From NCBI GenBank assembly GCA_000310025.1, contig FN649742.1:2034239-2088619 (forward strand): DNA of 54,381 bases. The letters are read 5' to 3'. The first letter of the stretch is position 1; every line of letters begins with the position of its first letter. This DNA comes from Ectocarpus siliculosus. Lineage: Eukaryota > Sar > Phaeophyceae > Ectocarpales > Ectocarpaceae. The translations under genes were made by a program, and so were the position numbers. Shown here piece by piece: positions 41,001-52,200 of this stretch. The notes under the pieces are model-generated. The model saw only the letters and a program-made list of their open reading frames with translations. It did not search any database and had not been told where the DNA came from.

Positions 41001-44000
41001 GATGGCGGTGCGACATGAGAACCCCACAACACACACACAATTATCCCCCAAAGCGACTTCTCTTTCAGGACGGGGTTGTTTGACGGAATCCAGAAGCTGT
41101 CGTCCCTTTCGAGGAGGCAATCGGGCGAGAGCGGGTTGCACTCTCTCTTTCTCTTGACGGTGGTACTAGGGTTCGGCCCAAATGAATCTGTAGTGTAGTG
41201 GTCGCGGCGGTAAGAAGGGCTGAAAAACAAGCGCATCGTCAGGTCTGCCGTTGACAACTTTTGAAGCGTTTCACTTCCCTCACTTGTCCAATGCGCCGTG
41301 TTTCTATCCCGTGTCGATGTTAACCCGCTGAAAAGTCCTCCTTGTACCTATAGCACTACCACGTTTGCTCTCTCCATGTCGCATTCGCTTCTCCCCCTCA
41401 AACTCCCGGGTTTGAACAGCATCACTTGCTCTACACCCGGGCTTTGTGCGTGCTGGTTCCGGACAATACTGATCGCGTGGTCAGGCCGACTACCAGCTTT
41501 TAGCCTGCAAGGGATATTATTGACGCCCCCTGTGTGCTTGACGTCACCATCGCAGTGCTCATTTCTGTTGTCCAATGACAATGCTTATCCCTATGTTCGT
41601 TTTTTCTTCTCCTATTCTTTCTAATAAGTTCGATCAACGAGCTCCTGGTGCTGCCTTGCTCTTGTTCCGTTCGCTTTCTGTCTTTTGTTCGGCAGGTTGA
41701 AACCGACGGCAACAACGCGAACGCATTGATGCGCATGGGCAGGCCCAAGTCTTTCGTCTTCGACCTCGGAGAAGGCTACCCTACTTTCACGCTCTACTAC
41801 GACTGTCACGGCCACGGCGTGAGTTCAAAGCACGCCGACAACGGAGCCGTCAAAAATGATAAGAGTAGAACTTCAGCACAATAGCCAGTGGCTCCTACAA
41901 TACAGAGGGTGAAGACGAGAGGAGAAACGCTCGAATCGCCAAGCAAAAATTTCGCTGTCGTCGTAGGTTCGCTTACTCACGCCCATTTATTTGTTTCTGG
42001 ACCTACGGGTGAACACGGCGGTGGCGGTGGCTCTTCTACATGACCTGAGAGTGTCGTTGCGGCTAGATGCGGTAGAGATGCGTAAGAGTCCGGTCAAGGA
42101 GATGCTAGAGAGTAGGGAGGAGGCAAGTATTTGAGCAACAAACAGCCAGCTGTGACTGTTCGACTCGTGAGCGTCGAGTGTGTTGACCATAATCTCCACC
42201 CCTGAAAACAGCATTCGAGAAACAGAATGGAAGGTACGCTACACCAGACTATTTCACCGCAAAATGACGGTATCATCACACCTCCGTTTTGTCTCCACGC
42301 GGTCGGCAACATGATCTTGCTGAAGGTCCAAGTTATCCTTCGTTTCCTGTACCCCACGCTGCGTAGACAGGTCATAGCTGGCTCTGAAGTGAAGTCGACT
42401 ACAGGTGCAACATCTCACACATTACAGACGACGAAAATTATCACCACAACGTCAGGTGTGCAGCGGGGCGCCGTACTTCACTTGTTCTTGTGACGACGGG
42501 TGGGAAGGAAACTGCGCGCAGAGATCGTGCCCGGAGGTCAGAGACCATGACCGCCCCCTGTTCTTTCTGCCTCCAGTTTTGTTCCTACTATGCATATCCT
42601 TGGGGAAGGTTTTCTTTATTCGAGCCTAAATCGCCGTGTCGGGACTTTTAGCAATCTATAGATTCCCGCGCAGGCTTCGACGAATAGATGGTCTATGTCG
42701 CAGCAGCGTACTGTAAGGGTGAGCAACCGTTTCACTAGACTCGTCGTTGTCGCGTCGGCAGCTTCGTTGGTAGCTTGGCGCATCAGGCGTACTCTCACAT
42801 CGTGTTTTCAGTTCCCAAACCCTGCTTCTGGGAGTCCCTGCCCGTACCATCGTGCCCGACAACAATGCCTGGTCTAAATTGAATATCAGTAGTACGAGAA
42901 AAGAGTGTGGTATTGAAAGCTCTCACGCATGTGGCGTCTCCCCTTTGCCCAGGGCCCGGCTTGGTTTGACGAAGCAGCCACCGACGGGACGGCGCACGCG
43001 TACGCCGAGTGCTCCGCCCGCGGCCTCTGCGACCGCGAGACGGGCGTCTGCGCGTGCAGCGATGGTTTCACAGGCGATGCGTGTCAGGTACGCCGGGAAC
43101 TGATTACAGCGGAGTTGAAATATGCGAGAGAGGCAGGGACGGCCGTCGAAAAAACAAAGCAAGAACAGCGCAATACTGTGCCCCCCACACACCAATAGTA
43201 CTCGTTGTGTTAACATGCTGAAGGCAATGATGCGCAGCCGCACAAAGCAGCAACCTCTAGGTAAGCTATATGCGGTCCCTAAGAACGGTACACGCTGTTG
43301 TTTTGCTGCAACATCCTACATGTGTTTTAGCTATTGTGACCGTCTTCGTTTCCCTCGCTCTGCCCCCTTGCCCCACCTCCGCCCCCGCTTTCACACGCTT
43401 AGCGTATGACGTGTCCCAACGACTGCAATGGTAATGGCAAATGCTTGTCCCTGCGGCAGCTCGGGCTGTTAGCGCTAGATTCCGACTACGTGCCGAGTCC
43501 GTTCGTGTACGGCTCGACGGCCGGAAACCAATTAACGTGGGATGCGGATGCTGTCTACGGTTGCTACTGCGACTGGATGGTGAGCGGATGGGTTTGGTAG
43601 AGAGTCTACACATGGTACTAGAAACAGGCGAGGGGGGGGGGGGAGAGGGGGGAAGCCACAGTAGAGTGAAGAGGGAGGGGGGAAGGGGCGGTAGGAAAAC
43701 GCCGACGAACGCTATGCCAGATATTTGCTGCCATAGGATCGACGTTGCCAACACCGAATGAGGGTATATCAGAACTTAGACGTTGTGCCTTGAGGCATCC
43801 ACCCGCTTTTCCACACACCGTCCAAACGAGTCACCCCTTGCGTCTTTCCCCGCTAACTCATAGTCTTGATGAAAACTATCATCTCGTCACCTCTGTCTTA
43901 CGTCAGCACAAAGCAAGACAGTATCCCCACATAGGCTCCTGCAGCACCACTCCCCAGAAATTCTGCCAAGCAGTGATCTACCGCTGCTCTCTCTACATTG

Positions 44001-45403
44001 TATGATATCTTACCTCTGGGATGAAACATTTTAACCGTTTTGTCAGGGGTATCAAGGTGGTGGTCCTTCGTATACGAACCTGTCTGATTGGACAGGCTAC
44101 GACTGCAGCCGGAAGTCTTGCCCGACGGGGGACGACAGAAAGTAAGCAAGCTTAAGCTGTACTTCGCTGCACACCACGTCGTCGTGAGAAATAGAACATC
44201 AGTCCTTGCCGAGTGGCGTAAACACGTACGACGAGGATCTAATACCGCGTTACCCAAGCATACGTTCGTTCGCCCCTGGCGACCTGCCTAGCGCAAGGGA
44301 AGGATGAACATACGTGTTTATACTTATCTCCTTTCCTGTGACTCCTTCTCTGTCCCTTCACAACTAAAACACAACCAGGGCCGCGATGTTTAACTCCACC
44401 GACTTTGAGCGGCAGAACCTCACGTGCACCTTGGGCAGCGGCGTCGTGAACGCCTCCTTCTCAATCTCATTCAGGCAGGGGACCACCGACCTGATGACCG
44501 GAAATTCTACCCTGTTGGATCTGGAACAAGCACTGGAAGGCCTGAGCACCATCGGAGACGTAGAGGTGCCCTGAACACTGCCACGGGTATTTCTACGATA
44601 GGGTAAACATACAAATAGTGGCGTGCGTGCTGACCATGGATATGCAGCCACGAAGATTGTATTTCGGCTGCATGCTTCGGATCTCGTGCACCAAGGGATA
44701 TCACTTCAGCAAGAACGAATCACGGCCAGCAGCTGCTCCTCTCCTCGTCGTCCGTGCGACACCACGGTCACAGACGAGTGCATTGTGCGCTGGGAGCAAC
44801 GAAAGCACGCATCAAAGGGGCTCGTACCTTAAGCCTATCGCCATATGGTCAAGCGGTCTGCACCGTCCTCACTCCTGATCCAACGATTGATCCAGTTTGA
44901 CACACACCACGTGCCAGCTCTCCTGCGTGACACGGTGATTCATGCTTAGACACCCCCCTCCCCTCACATGTCCCCCGCCCCATTCCATCTCGTCGTCCTC
45001 CCTCCCATCACTTGCCCCCCCCCCCCCTCCCACCAAGGTGACCATGGTAGGACACGACAGCGATTCCCACGCCACCGCAATGCTCTGCAACTCCTCCAGT
45101 GGCCACCCGGCGTCTATCGTCTTCAAGACAGAGCTCGGAGACCTCCCTCTCCTCTCCATAGCCACGTCCACCTCCTCTCCCTCCTCCTCCTCCTCCGATA
45201 GCACTGTAAGCCTCGAGGTTGCCGAGGTCACCAGAGGCACCAAGCTCGACGCGGAGTGCTCGCGGCACGGCTACTGCGACTACGCCGAGGGAGAGTGCGT
45301 GTGCTTTGACGGCTGGGCCAGCAGCGACGGCGACGGCGCAGTCGGACACCGGCGGGATTGTGGGTGGTTCCCCGGCGAAGCGGGTGCCGTGGAAACGGTT
45401 TAG
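29947..45403 (+). CDS. Secreted EGF / YWTD-like propeller / EGF protein, mastigoneme-like (23 exons)
   Basis: Exons: 29947-30215, 30456-30639, 31074-31189, 31679-31799, 32101-32263, 33323-33462, 34499-34642, 35051-35188, 36050-36141, 36547-36702, 36963-37116, 37348-37548, 38518-38670, 39803-39925, 40188-40286, 40422-40586, 41696-41818, 42456-42536, 42953-43087, 43403-43579, 44047-44141, 44379-44565, 45038-45403. Phases join without a break into 1193 residues. Residues 1-26 are a signal peptide ([15 protein letters not shown]). EGF-like repeats ([32 protein letters not shown]) occur in both end modules; the middle holds six LD..LY.TD repeats. No transmembrane segment was seen near the end, so it is probably secreted. 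Known: Ochromonas Ocm1 and diatom Sig1-type mastigoneme proteins are EGF-rich, with CPNDC.G.G.C motifs as I recall. Assignment to flagellar hairs is inference. The donor at 38670 is the least certain junction. Confidence 0.85.
32264..33322 (+). other. Intron 5 of the EGF/propeller gene
   Basis: About 1.06 kb between exons 5 and 6. No gene or recognisable repeat was seen. Confidence 0.7.
34931..35050. repeat. (CAA)n trinucleotide microsatellite, about 40 units
   Basis: Nearly pure CAA run ending AACAG directly before exon 8 (35051) of the EGF/propeller gene, so the acceptor AG sits at the repeat edge. If the intron were retained, the frame of exon 8 would read the repeat as poly-Gln. Confidence 0.95.
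38671..39802 (+). other. Intron 13 of the EGF/propeller gene
   Basis: About 1.1 kb between blades three's two exons. No gene, RNA or repeat was recognised. Confidence 0.65.
40587..41695 (+). other. Intron 16 of the EGF/propeller gene
   Basis: About 1.1 kb with no recognised gene or repeat beyond a short poly-C run near 40617. Confidence 0.65.
42456..45403 (+). other. C-terminal EGF module (exons 18-23), paralogous to the N-terminal module
   Basis: Order repeats that of exons 1-9: [26 protein letters not shown] ([19 protein letters not shown]); [23 protein letters not shown]; one beta-rich domain ending ELGDLPLL; final half-EGF ([20 protein letters not shown]). The stop is at 45401-45403. 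Confidence 0.75.
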
Positions 45404-48400
45404 CGCGTGTGTCGAACCAAGAAGAGGCGATCGACCTACAGTAAACGGAGACATTTGAACCTGTTGCTTGGCAATATTTGGTGCGACAGCGGAAGGAACA
45501 GGTTGTTATTGATCATGCCCTCAGAAGGGTGACGAAGTCCAGGCAGTGACTTGGTTGGAGCACCGCAGGACATTACACTTGTATCAGCCACCAATTTGGT
45601 TTCTTTCCTGACCCCGATGAGGAGCGGTCAACGTTCTCCCCAACGGATGCCGCGGAGCTGTTGGTATGTCGACCGGTGGGAGGTCGTTCTACCCGCCTAC
45701 GCGATGACCAATTCTCGATTGGGGTGGGATGAGATGGCGCCCGCGCGGGGGGGGAGGCCGAGGGTGAGAGCACCAACAATGGACAATGAACATCTCCGCT
45801 GGCTGTAATCTACCTACGATTGTTTCACAATGTGTATTCCTTTCTTTGTCGGTGGTACAACAGAGGTGGGTGTAAGAGTAGCCGAGAGAGCGCAGGAGGG
45901 CATACCGAATGCACAGAGGGAGAAAGACACCCATGTTCGTCGTCCCCCATTGTTTGGCCTGTCAATAATGGTCCTAGCAGCGGTTGTACGTCAGGGGGTA
46001 CCCTGAGAAGTTTGTGGGGGTGCACGTACACTTTGAACGTGGGGTTCATAAGGTTGGGTTTTCCGCTCTGTGCCAGAATCCCTCTCTTTGGTTCGAGACT
46101 GCCTGCCGAATCCGTACAAAGCGAATAGTTCAAAGCTCTCATTTGGCAAGTGTATCGTTTGCTTGGAGCAATGTTGTGGGATTACACGCGTAGCGATTCC
46201 TCAAGGAATTACTCCGTAATATCGTTTGACACTTGCTACAATTCAGATCCCGTAACAGCGGGTGCAGGTCAGGTGTCATTGGTGAGAAAATCGAAAATCC
46301 ATGAAGATTTGGAAATAATTGGGAGTGGTGTAAAATTTGATGATGGTTTGTTTGAGTGGTGAGTGAATGTGGACTTACTTGTAAATTTTACATCATCAGC
46401 GGATTCGGACAAATTGAACCAGTATTATTGACGTTTGGTTTTGTGCTGTTTTTATTTCAACAAAAACAACGTGATCCCCCCCCCCCCCCTGTTTTGATGC
46501 GTGGGGGTGCGTGAACAGTCACGATCCATTCTACGCGCCCCTCTGTCAAGCGACTCCGCGGCCTAGACAGAAGAAGTATTTGTGTTCTTTCTGTTGGAGC
46601 CGAGTACTTTTCGGACTTGGTTGAACGAAGTAAAGCGTCGTTGTTTCGGGGTATTGTCGGGGTGATACAGTAAGTAGCGTTCAACCAGTAGCAGGCAGGT
46701 CGCTTGCCTACGCTTAGTTCACTTGGCCGTCAAGCAAGGGCTCTAAATGCGTCTACGGCGCGAACCGTGGCTCTGAACGCTAGCTCCGCTTAGCTGGAAA
46801 AGGCAGTATTCCGGTATTCCTTGGCATGATCTACTCGGTATATGCATAGTTACGTTTGTTTGTTGTCCGGTAGGGCGGGTGTTTGGCGTGACCTTGCAAA
46901 AGCTAATTCGGATCGATCTAATAGGATGGGACCTCACTTCGCCCTCGAAACCCCGAGAGCAGAGTTGCGTGGGACATCTTGAGACCAATTCTCACCCACT
47001 TCACCCACACCCTTCAGGAAAATTCATCGAGATTTTGACGAAAATATCATCAGTGGTCACGAAGAAAGGGGAGGGCATGTGGTCTCTGCAAGGAAACTCC
47101 CACGACAACTGCTTGCTGTCCATTCCCCTGACTCCGCATGATACGCATGTTTGTTTTTTTTGCTTCGCCGTCACTCCGGTGTAGGGAACGGTAACCATCC
47201 CACTCACTCGTGCACAACAACAATTGTTTTCATGATGCTCGTATTTAGCTGAGTCGATTTGGGCCGTCATCCACATGACCATGATTAACAACCCACGCTC
47301 CATTGAAAGGCGCAAGCATTGAGGCCAGCGATGGGAGGGAGACTCGCTCGCCCTGTTCATTGATTCGCCAAATCAACCGGGTGTATATTTACATAATCCA
47401 TCTTCGGCATCTTTGGCATATATGTGCCCTCTTGTGTTCGTTTTTCGTTGTTGAAACTCATCTGAAATCTACAGTCCATTCGTTTCTCTATGCATACGCG
47501 ACATCCACGAGTAAACCCTTCGAGTACAAAAACGACTATCGACTGCTGCTGTCGCCTCTTTCAATCTCCCAACGACCTCAACGTTCAGCAGTAGTCCCAA
47601 AGATGATCATATCGAACTTTCCATGTCAACGTGCATGCCGTTCAGGTCAACAATTGCGCAGCGAATAGTGCGCCCCTAATTATGCTAAAACATGATGACC
47701 CTCTGTTCTCGGAGGAGAACATTTGGTGCCACCGACGCCGCCGGCAAGCGCCAAAGCTCCTACCGTGATACTCTCACTGCTACACGCGAGAACGGTACAT
47801 ACACAGCAGTCGTTCGCAGGCGAAATGCATGAGCAAAACGACAGGCGAGAACGGAAGAGCATCGCTTTGGGCCAATGGGAACTCAACTACGCTACCACGC
47901 TGTGCTGCCGCCCCGCACCCCCCCCTCCCGACGTACAATCCCCGCTACTGCTATTGGAGGTTCAGCTCCAGGGTCTACACATTCTAATGTTGCCCGGGGT
48001 AGGTGTGTGGAAAGGGCAAGGCCAAAAAGTCACTCGAAACACAAACACAAGACACAATGACACGTATCACAACACCGACAAAGCCGCAGAGGAACAAACA
48101 CACTCGAACACAGAAAAAACGGGGCGGGTGATTTTGACTCATGACAAAGGTCGCATACGAAAATTCGGAAGTGTATGGTTCCTCGCGCTACATAGTTTAG
48201 TGTTGCTGCACACCGCCCTCCGTCGTAAACCCAGTTTAGTACTCATACGATAGATTGTAGTCTCCCCCCATCATCACTAGAAACACCGACGTATGTACCG
48301 TTCGCATCGCGAACCTAATCCTAAACTCTACTGCCATGCCGCTAGTCTCAACATACACATTTCATCATTTTTTCATTGGCCATTGATTTCAAGGTAGGGG

Positions 48401-49203
48401 CAGGGCTTGCGCGAAAGGGGGGAAGCGCAGGCAACACCAGGCCGCGCCAGCTACACCGCCCACGGCAACTACACTTCCACTACTGCTGTACAAGATTCAG
48501 ATCCAAGCATCCGCAACAATCAATTCCAAACGTTTCGACAAGTTTCCAGAGAAAACAGCTGCGCCAACGGAGAGAATAGCCGGGGGAGGTTAGTCACAAT
48601 CTAATGCGTGGCGAACCAAAAATTGGCCAAACAGGCAGCCCTGAAAAAAAGCACACAAAAGGGTCATCGTAATACACACAAAAAAGACAAATCTGGACAA
48701 AAAATCAGGGCAAAGAAAAGTGGCTTTCGACTCCGGCATGACTGGGTCCTACAAAAGAACCGGCCAGGACTCAAAAACAATCAAGACATCGGGCGTTAAT
48801 AACTAAACAGGCACAAGGTGGTGAGGTTGGTCCACACAACACAAACATGCACACGGGTACCAAAACAAATCAACACTGGTACCGCAGCCCAAAAATCGGT
48901 CGGGCACTGGAGGCGGTATAGCTGGGAACACGGCTACACCACCGCTCGCGCCTTTCGACCCCCCTTCAGACGTCGCCTCTCCACACGAGTCGTTTCCTGC
49001 CTCTACTCTACTGGTTACGCACAACTACCGGCACAGCTGCATAGAGCGTCCGCAAACGCAAACCCACCGAACTGCTCCTCGAAGCCTCCACCTTTCCTTC
49101 ACAAAAAAAACATCCTCAACACAGCAATTCTCTGCCAGTGTAGTAACGGATGTCGGCACCGCTCCATCACAGGCATTCAGCCCGCCCTCACGGCCACGCC
49201 CGA
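45404..49203. other. Convergent intergenic region
   Basis: This 3.8 kb lies between the 3' ends of the EGF/propeller gene and the EsV-1-7 gene. Open stretches here (for example 47723-48253 plus and 48818-49207 plus) have no protein-like composition or splice support. A poly-C run lies near 46479. No RNA gene was recognised. Confidence 0.6.
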
Positions 49204-49258
49204 TTAACTACTCGGCGCCGTCCCCATACTCTCGTCCTCCATACATCCTCGCCGTGAG

Positions 49259-49291
<33 letters not shown>

Positions 49292-52200
49292 AGCTGCTGC
49301 TGCTGCTGCTGCTGCCGCCGCTGGCCATCGGATTGCCTCGTACCCCCCCCCACGTCGGCTGGGCAATCTTCCGGCTTGGTCGGCACCATGATGAATCCCC
49401 GCTGTCGCTGGGCCTGGATACCCTCCTCAACTGACGGCAACTCCTCCTTGGATGCCATCGTTGCGGCCATGCCAACAACAAACGACCCTCGCCTCTGCGA
49501 TGGCGTACCGGAAGGTCCGCCAGACGTGCACACAGAGGCACGCCTGGGCGCCGGAGGTGCGCCCCAAGAAGGCGGAACGGACGCCGCCGCCGCCGCCGCC
49601 GCCGCCGCTGTTGATGGGCCCTTCTGGTCTCTCCTTCCTATCGGCGCCAACGGCGCCATCATCGAGCCGCGTCTTGCAGCCGCCGGCGGCGGCCCTCCCT
49701 CCTCCGACAACCCCGCAACCCCCGACAAACCAGGGCGCTGTGGCAGCGACGAAAACGTCCCGCTCTCGTTTCCGCTCTCACCCCCGAGCGCGCCCCCGTC
49801 CCCGCCGCCGAATATACCCCCCGCGCGCCGGCCATCTCTCCTCCCGGCAACACCGCTCTCGGCTGATCGCCCCCTTGGTTCCTGCCCCGGCCCGTCGTTG
49901 GCCGGGGCACCCCAAGCGGGGACGAACGCGCTCGCCGCGGCCGCCGCCGCCGCGGCCGCCGCCTGGCTCTGGTGGTTTGGCGGGGCGGCGGCGGCGAGCG
50001 GGCCAGGGCCGTGGTACGCGGCCTGCCCGCCGGTGCCGCCGGAGTCATCATCGAGCCGCGTCTTGGGTGTCGATTCGGCGCCTGATACTCTCCGACGTTC
50101 CCTACCCCGCTTCCTGCTCGTCGGCTGCCCATCCCCCGATCCTCGACCGCGCTCGTCGTCCCCGCGTCGGCGGCGTCGTCCTTGTCTTCTGTTCCCTCGT
50201 CGACGGGTGCACCCCACGCCGCCACCAACGTCGCCGCCGCCCCGCCCCCTTCTTTCGCCGCTGGCCCCGCCGGGTCGAGGACGGACCACCGCCGCCTGCC
50301 GCCCCCCCCACCCGCCTGGGCTGCCGATGATGCCGCCGCCGCCGCTGTCGTCGCCTTGGAAGGAGTCTCGCCCCGCGCGTAAGACGGCAGGTCGCCCGCG
50401 AACACCGCTGTCGCGGGCATGACGTGGAACATCCGCGCCGCCGCCCTTGAGCCCGGCATGGGGGGCCTGCCCCCGCCGCTCGGTGCCCCAGCCCCCGCTC
50501 CGTCTTCTCTCTGTCCCGCCGCCGCCGCCCCGGCCACGGCCTCCTCCTCGATCACGGCGTCCGGGTGCGCCAGCGTGAGCGACGGGGAGTAGCCCGGGCG
50601 GCCGTTGAAGGCGGTGACGGACCGCGAGGACGCGTTCGCCGACAGCAGGTCGCTGTAGTGGGCCACCCGCCCGGCGCCGGCCGGCACCGTGCGGGTCTCG
50701 TACGCTGAGTCCCGCCTGTGCATCTCGATCACCCTCGGCGGCAGGGCGCTCCCGTGGGTCACGAAGGCCGACGCGCGGCGGGGCTTCGAGGAGTCCTCGC
50801 TCTGCATCCCGCTCTTCCTCTCGGCCAACCTCGCCTCATCGAAGGACGCGGCTCTTCCCAACGTCGCCACGCCATCCCGCCTCCAATTCATCGCCGGGGA
50901 AGACGTGACGTACCCCGTGGTGCTGGAAGGCGGGCTCTGGTGTGGGTTCCAAACCTTCCGCCTTGTCGCCCGCTCCCCGTCCTGCTGCTGGGCGTTCCCA
51001 GCCGCCGCCGCCGCCGCCGCCGGCCCAGAGAAGAGGCTCGTGGTCTTCTTCGGGGTTCGGGCCTGCGCCGAGGCACCATCAGCGGCCACAGAAGAGGCAT
51101 CGCGGCCGCTCTCGTCGACTCGTCCCTCGCGCCCGCCTCTTTTCTCCGCCGCCGACCCACTGACGGCAACGTGCGCCGGGCCGGGACGCGCGAAACCTGC
51201 AGCATCCTCTGGAGGCCCCGGGGGTGGCGGTAGAGGCGACGACGACGACGACGTCGCCGAGTCCGCATCCGTGTCGTACGGCTGCTGCCTGGCGCGGCCC
51301 TCGTCGCGCTGCCGCTTCAGGCCGCCGTGCGGGATATCGTCGAGGAGGGACTGAACCGAAGGAAGAAGCGGGGCGGGCATGGAAGACCTGCGCGTGTGCT
51401 GCGTTTTCAAGTCGGGGAGCACGGGCTGGATGATTGGCGCCACGGCGGGGGCGTTGAAGCTCGCCCGGCGCGTTCGAGGCTCGGCGGCGGCGGGGGCATG
51501 TTTTTGCTGCACGGAGGCCGGCGGCTGCTGTTCATCGGCACCAGCGGGCAAACCGCCGCCGCGCATTTGATTGCCGCTAATCCAGGGCCCCCCTCCTGCT
51601 GTTGCTCCCTCTGGCGGCGGTGAGTTTGCCGCGTTCTGCCCGGTGCCGGTGGGGGCGGGTGAAGAAGCGGAGCTTTCGGCGCCACCAGCCAGCTGAAGTA
51701 ACGACGCGCCGGCCAACCCGACCGACTTGTGCTTGTCTGCGGAATCGTGGTGGCGGGCGGATGGAAAAGTTAGCACAAAAAATTAGCGTACGTGTACCAA
51801 ACAGCTAGCCTTAAGCGAACACGCACGCACGGGTTGGGTGTATGCGCTGAAGAGCTCCCTCGAAAAGAGTTTTAAGCATTTTCTACCGTTCCACCCGCGA
51901 TTCCACAGGGAGACACCGCAAAAATCTATCCCGCTTGGGTACTTCGCAAGAGGCGTTTGCGTCTTCAACAACATAGGCAAGTCGCGTTTCCTTGTGCAAC
52001 AAGTCAACAAAAACTCGGCTACGGAAAAGGTGTGCCTACTTCCACGGAACCTTTGCCCGATCCCGGTATAATCGGCTGTCCCACATTCTTCGCTTGGCTC
52101 AAAAACATTGGCAATGTCTCGATCAATTCAGGCGAAACACACCTCATATGCAGCAAGCAGCGTCCGCCTTCCCGAAACGCCTGAAAATGCTCGTGACACG

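Larger units (their letters stand above)
36547..41818 (+). other. Six-repeat YWTD-like beta-propeller region (exons 10-17)
   Basis: Six repeats of the LDL-receptor class B type can be seen: [67 protein letters not shown] and [15 protein letters not shown]. Between them are strands such as [13 protein letters not shown] and [16 protein letters not shown], as in YWTD blades. Six is the usual blade number for this fold. The first and sixth repeats are weakest. An EGF ([17 protein letters not shown]) follows directly, as in LDL-receptor-type proteins. Confidence 0.65.

Noticed and set aside
47723-48253. 176-codon open frame in the convergent intergenic region
   Set aside because: Composition not protein-like and no supporting splice sites or domains.
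49376-50422. 348-codon Ala/Pro-rich open frame on the plus strand
   Set aside because: Antisense shadow of the GC-rich tail exon of the EsV-1-7 gene; no domain and no splice support.
50689-51354. 221-codon open frame on the plus strand
   Set aside because: Also antisense to the EsV-1-7 tail, produced by high GC and few stops.
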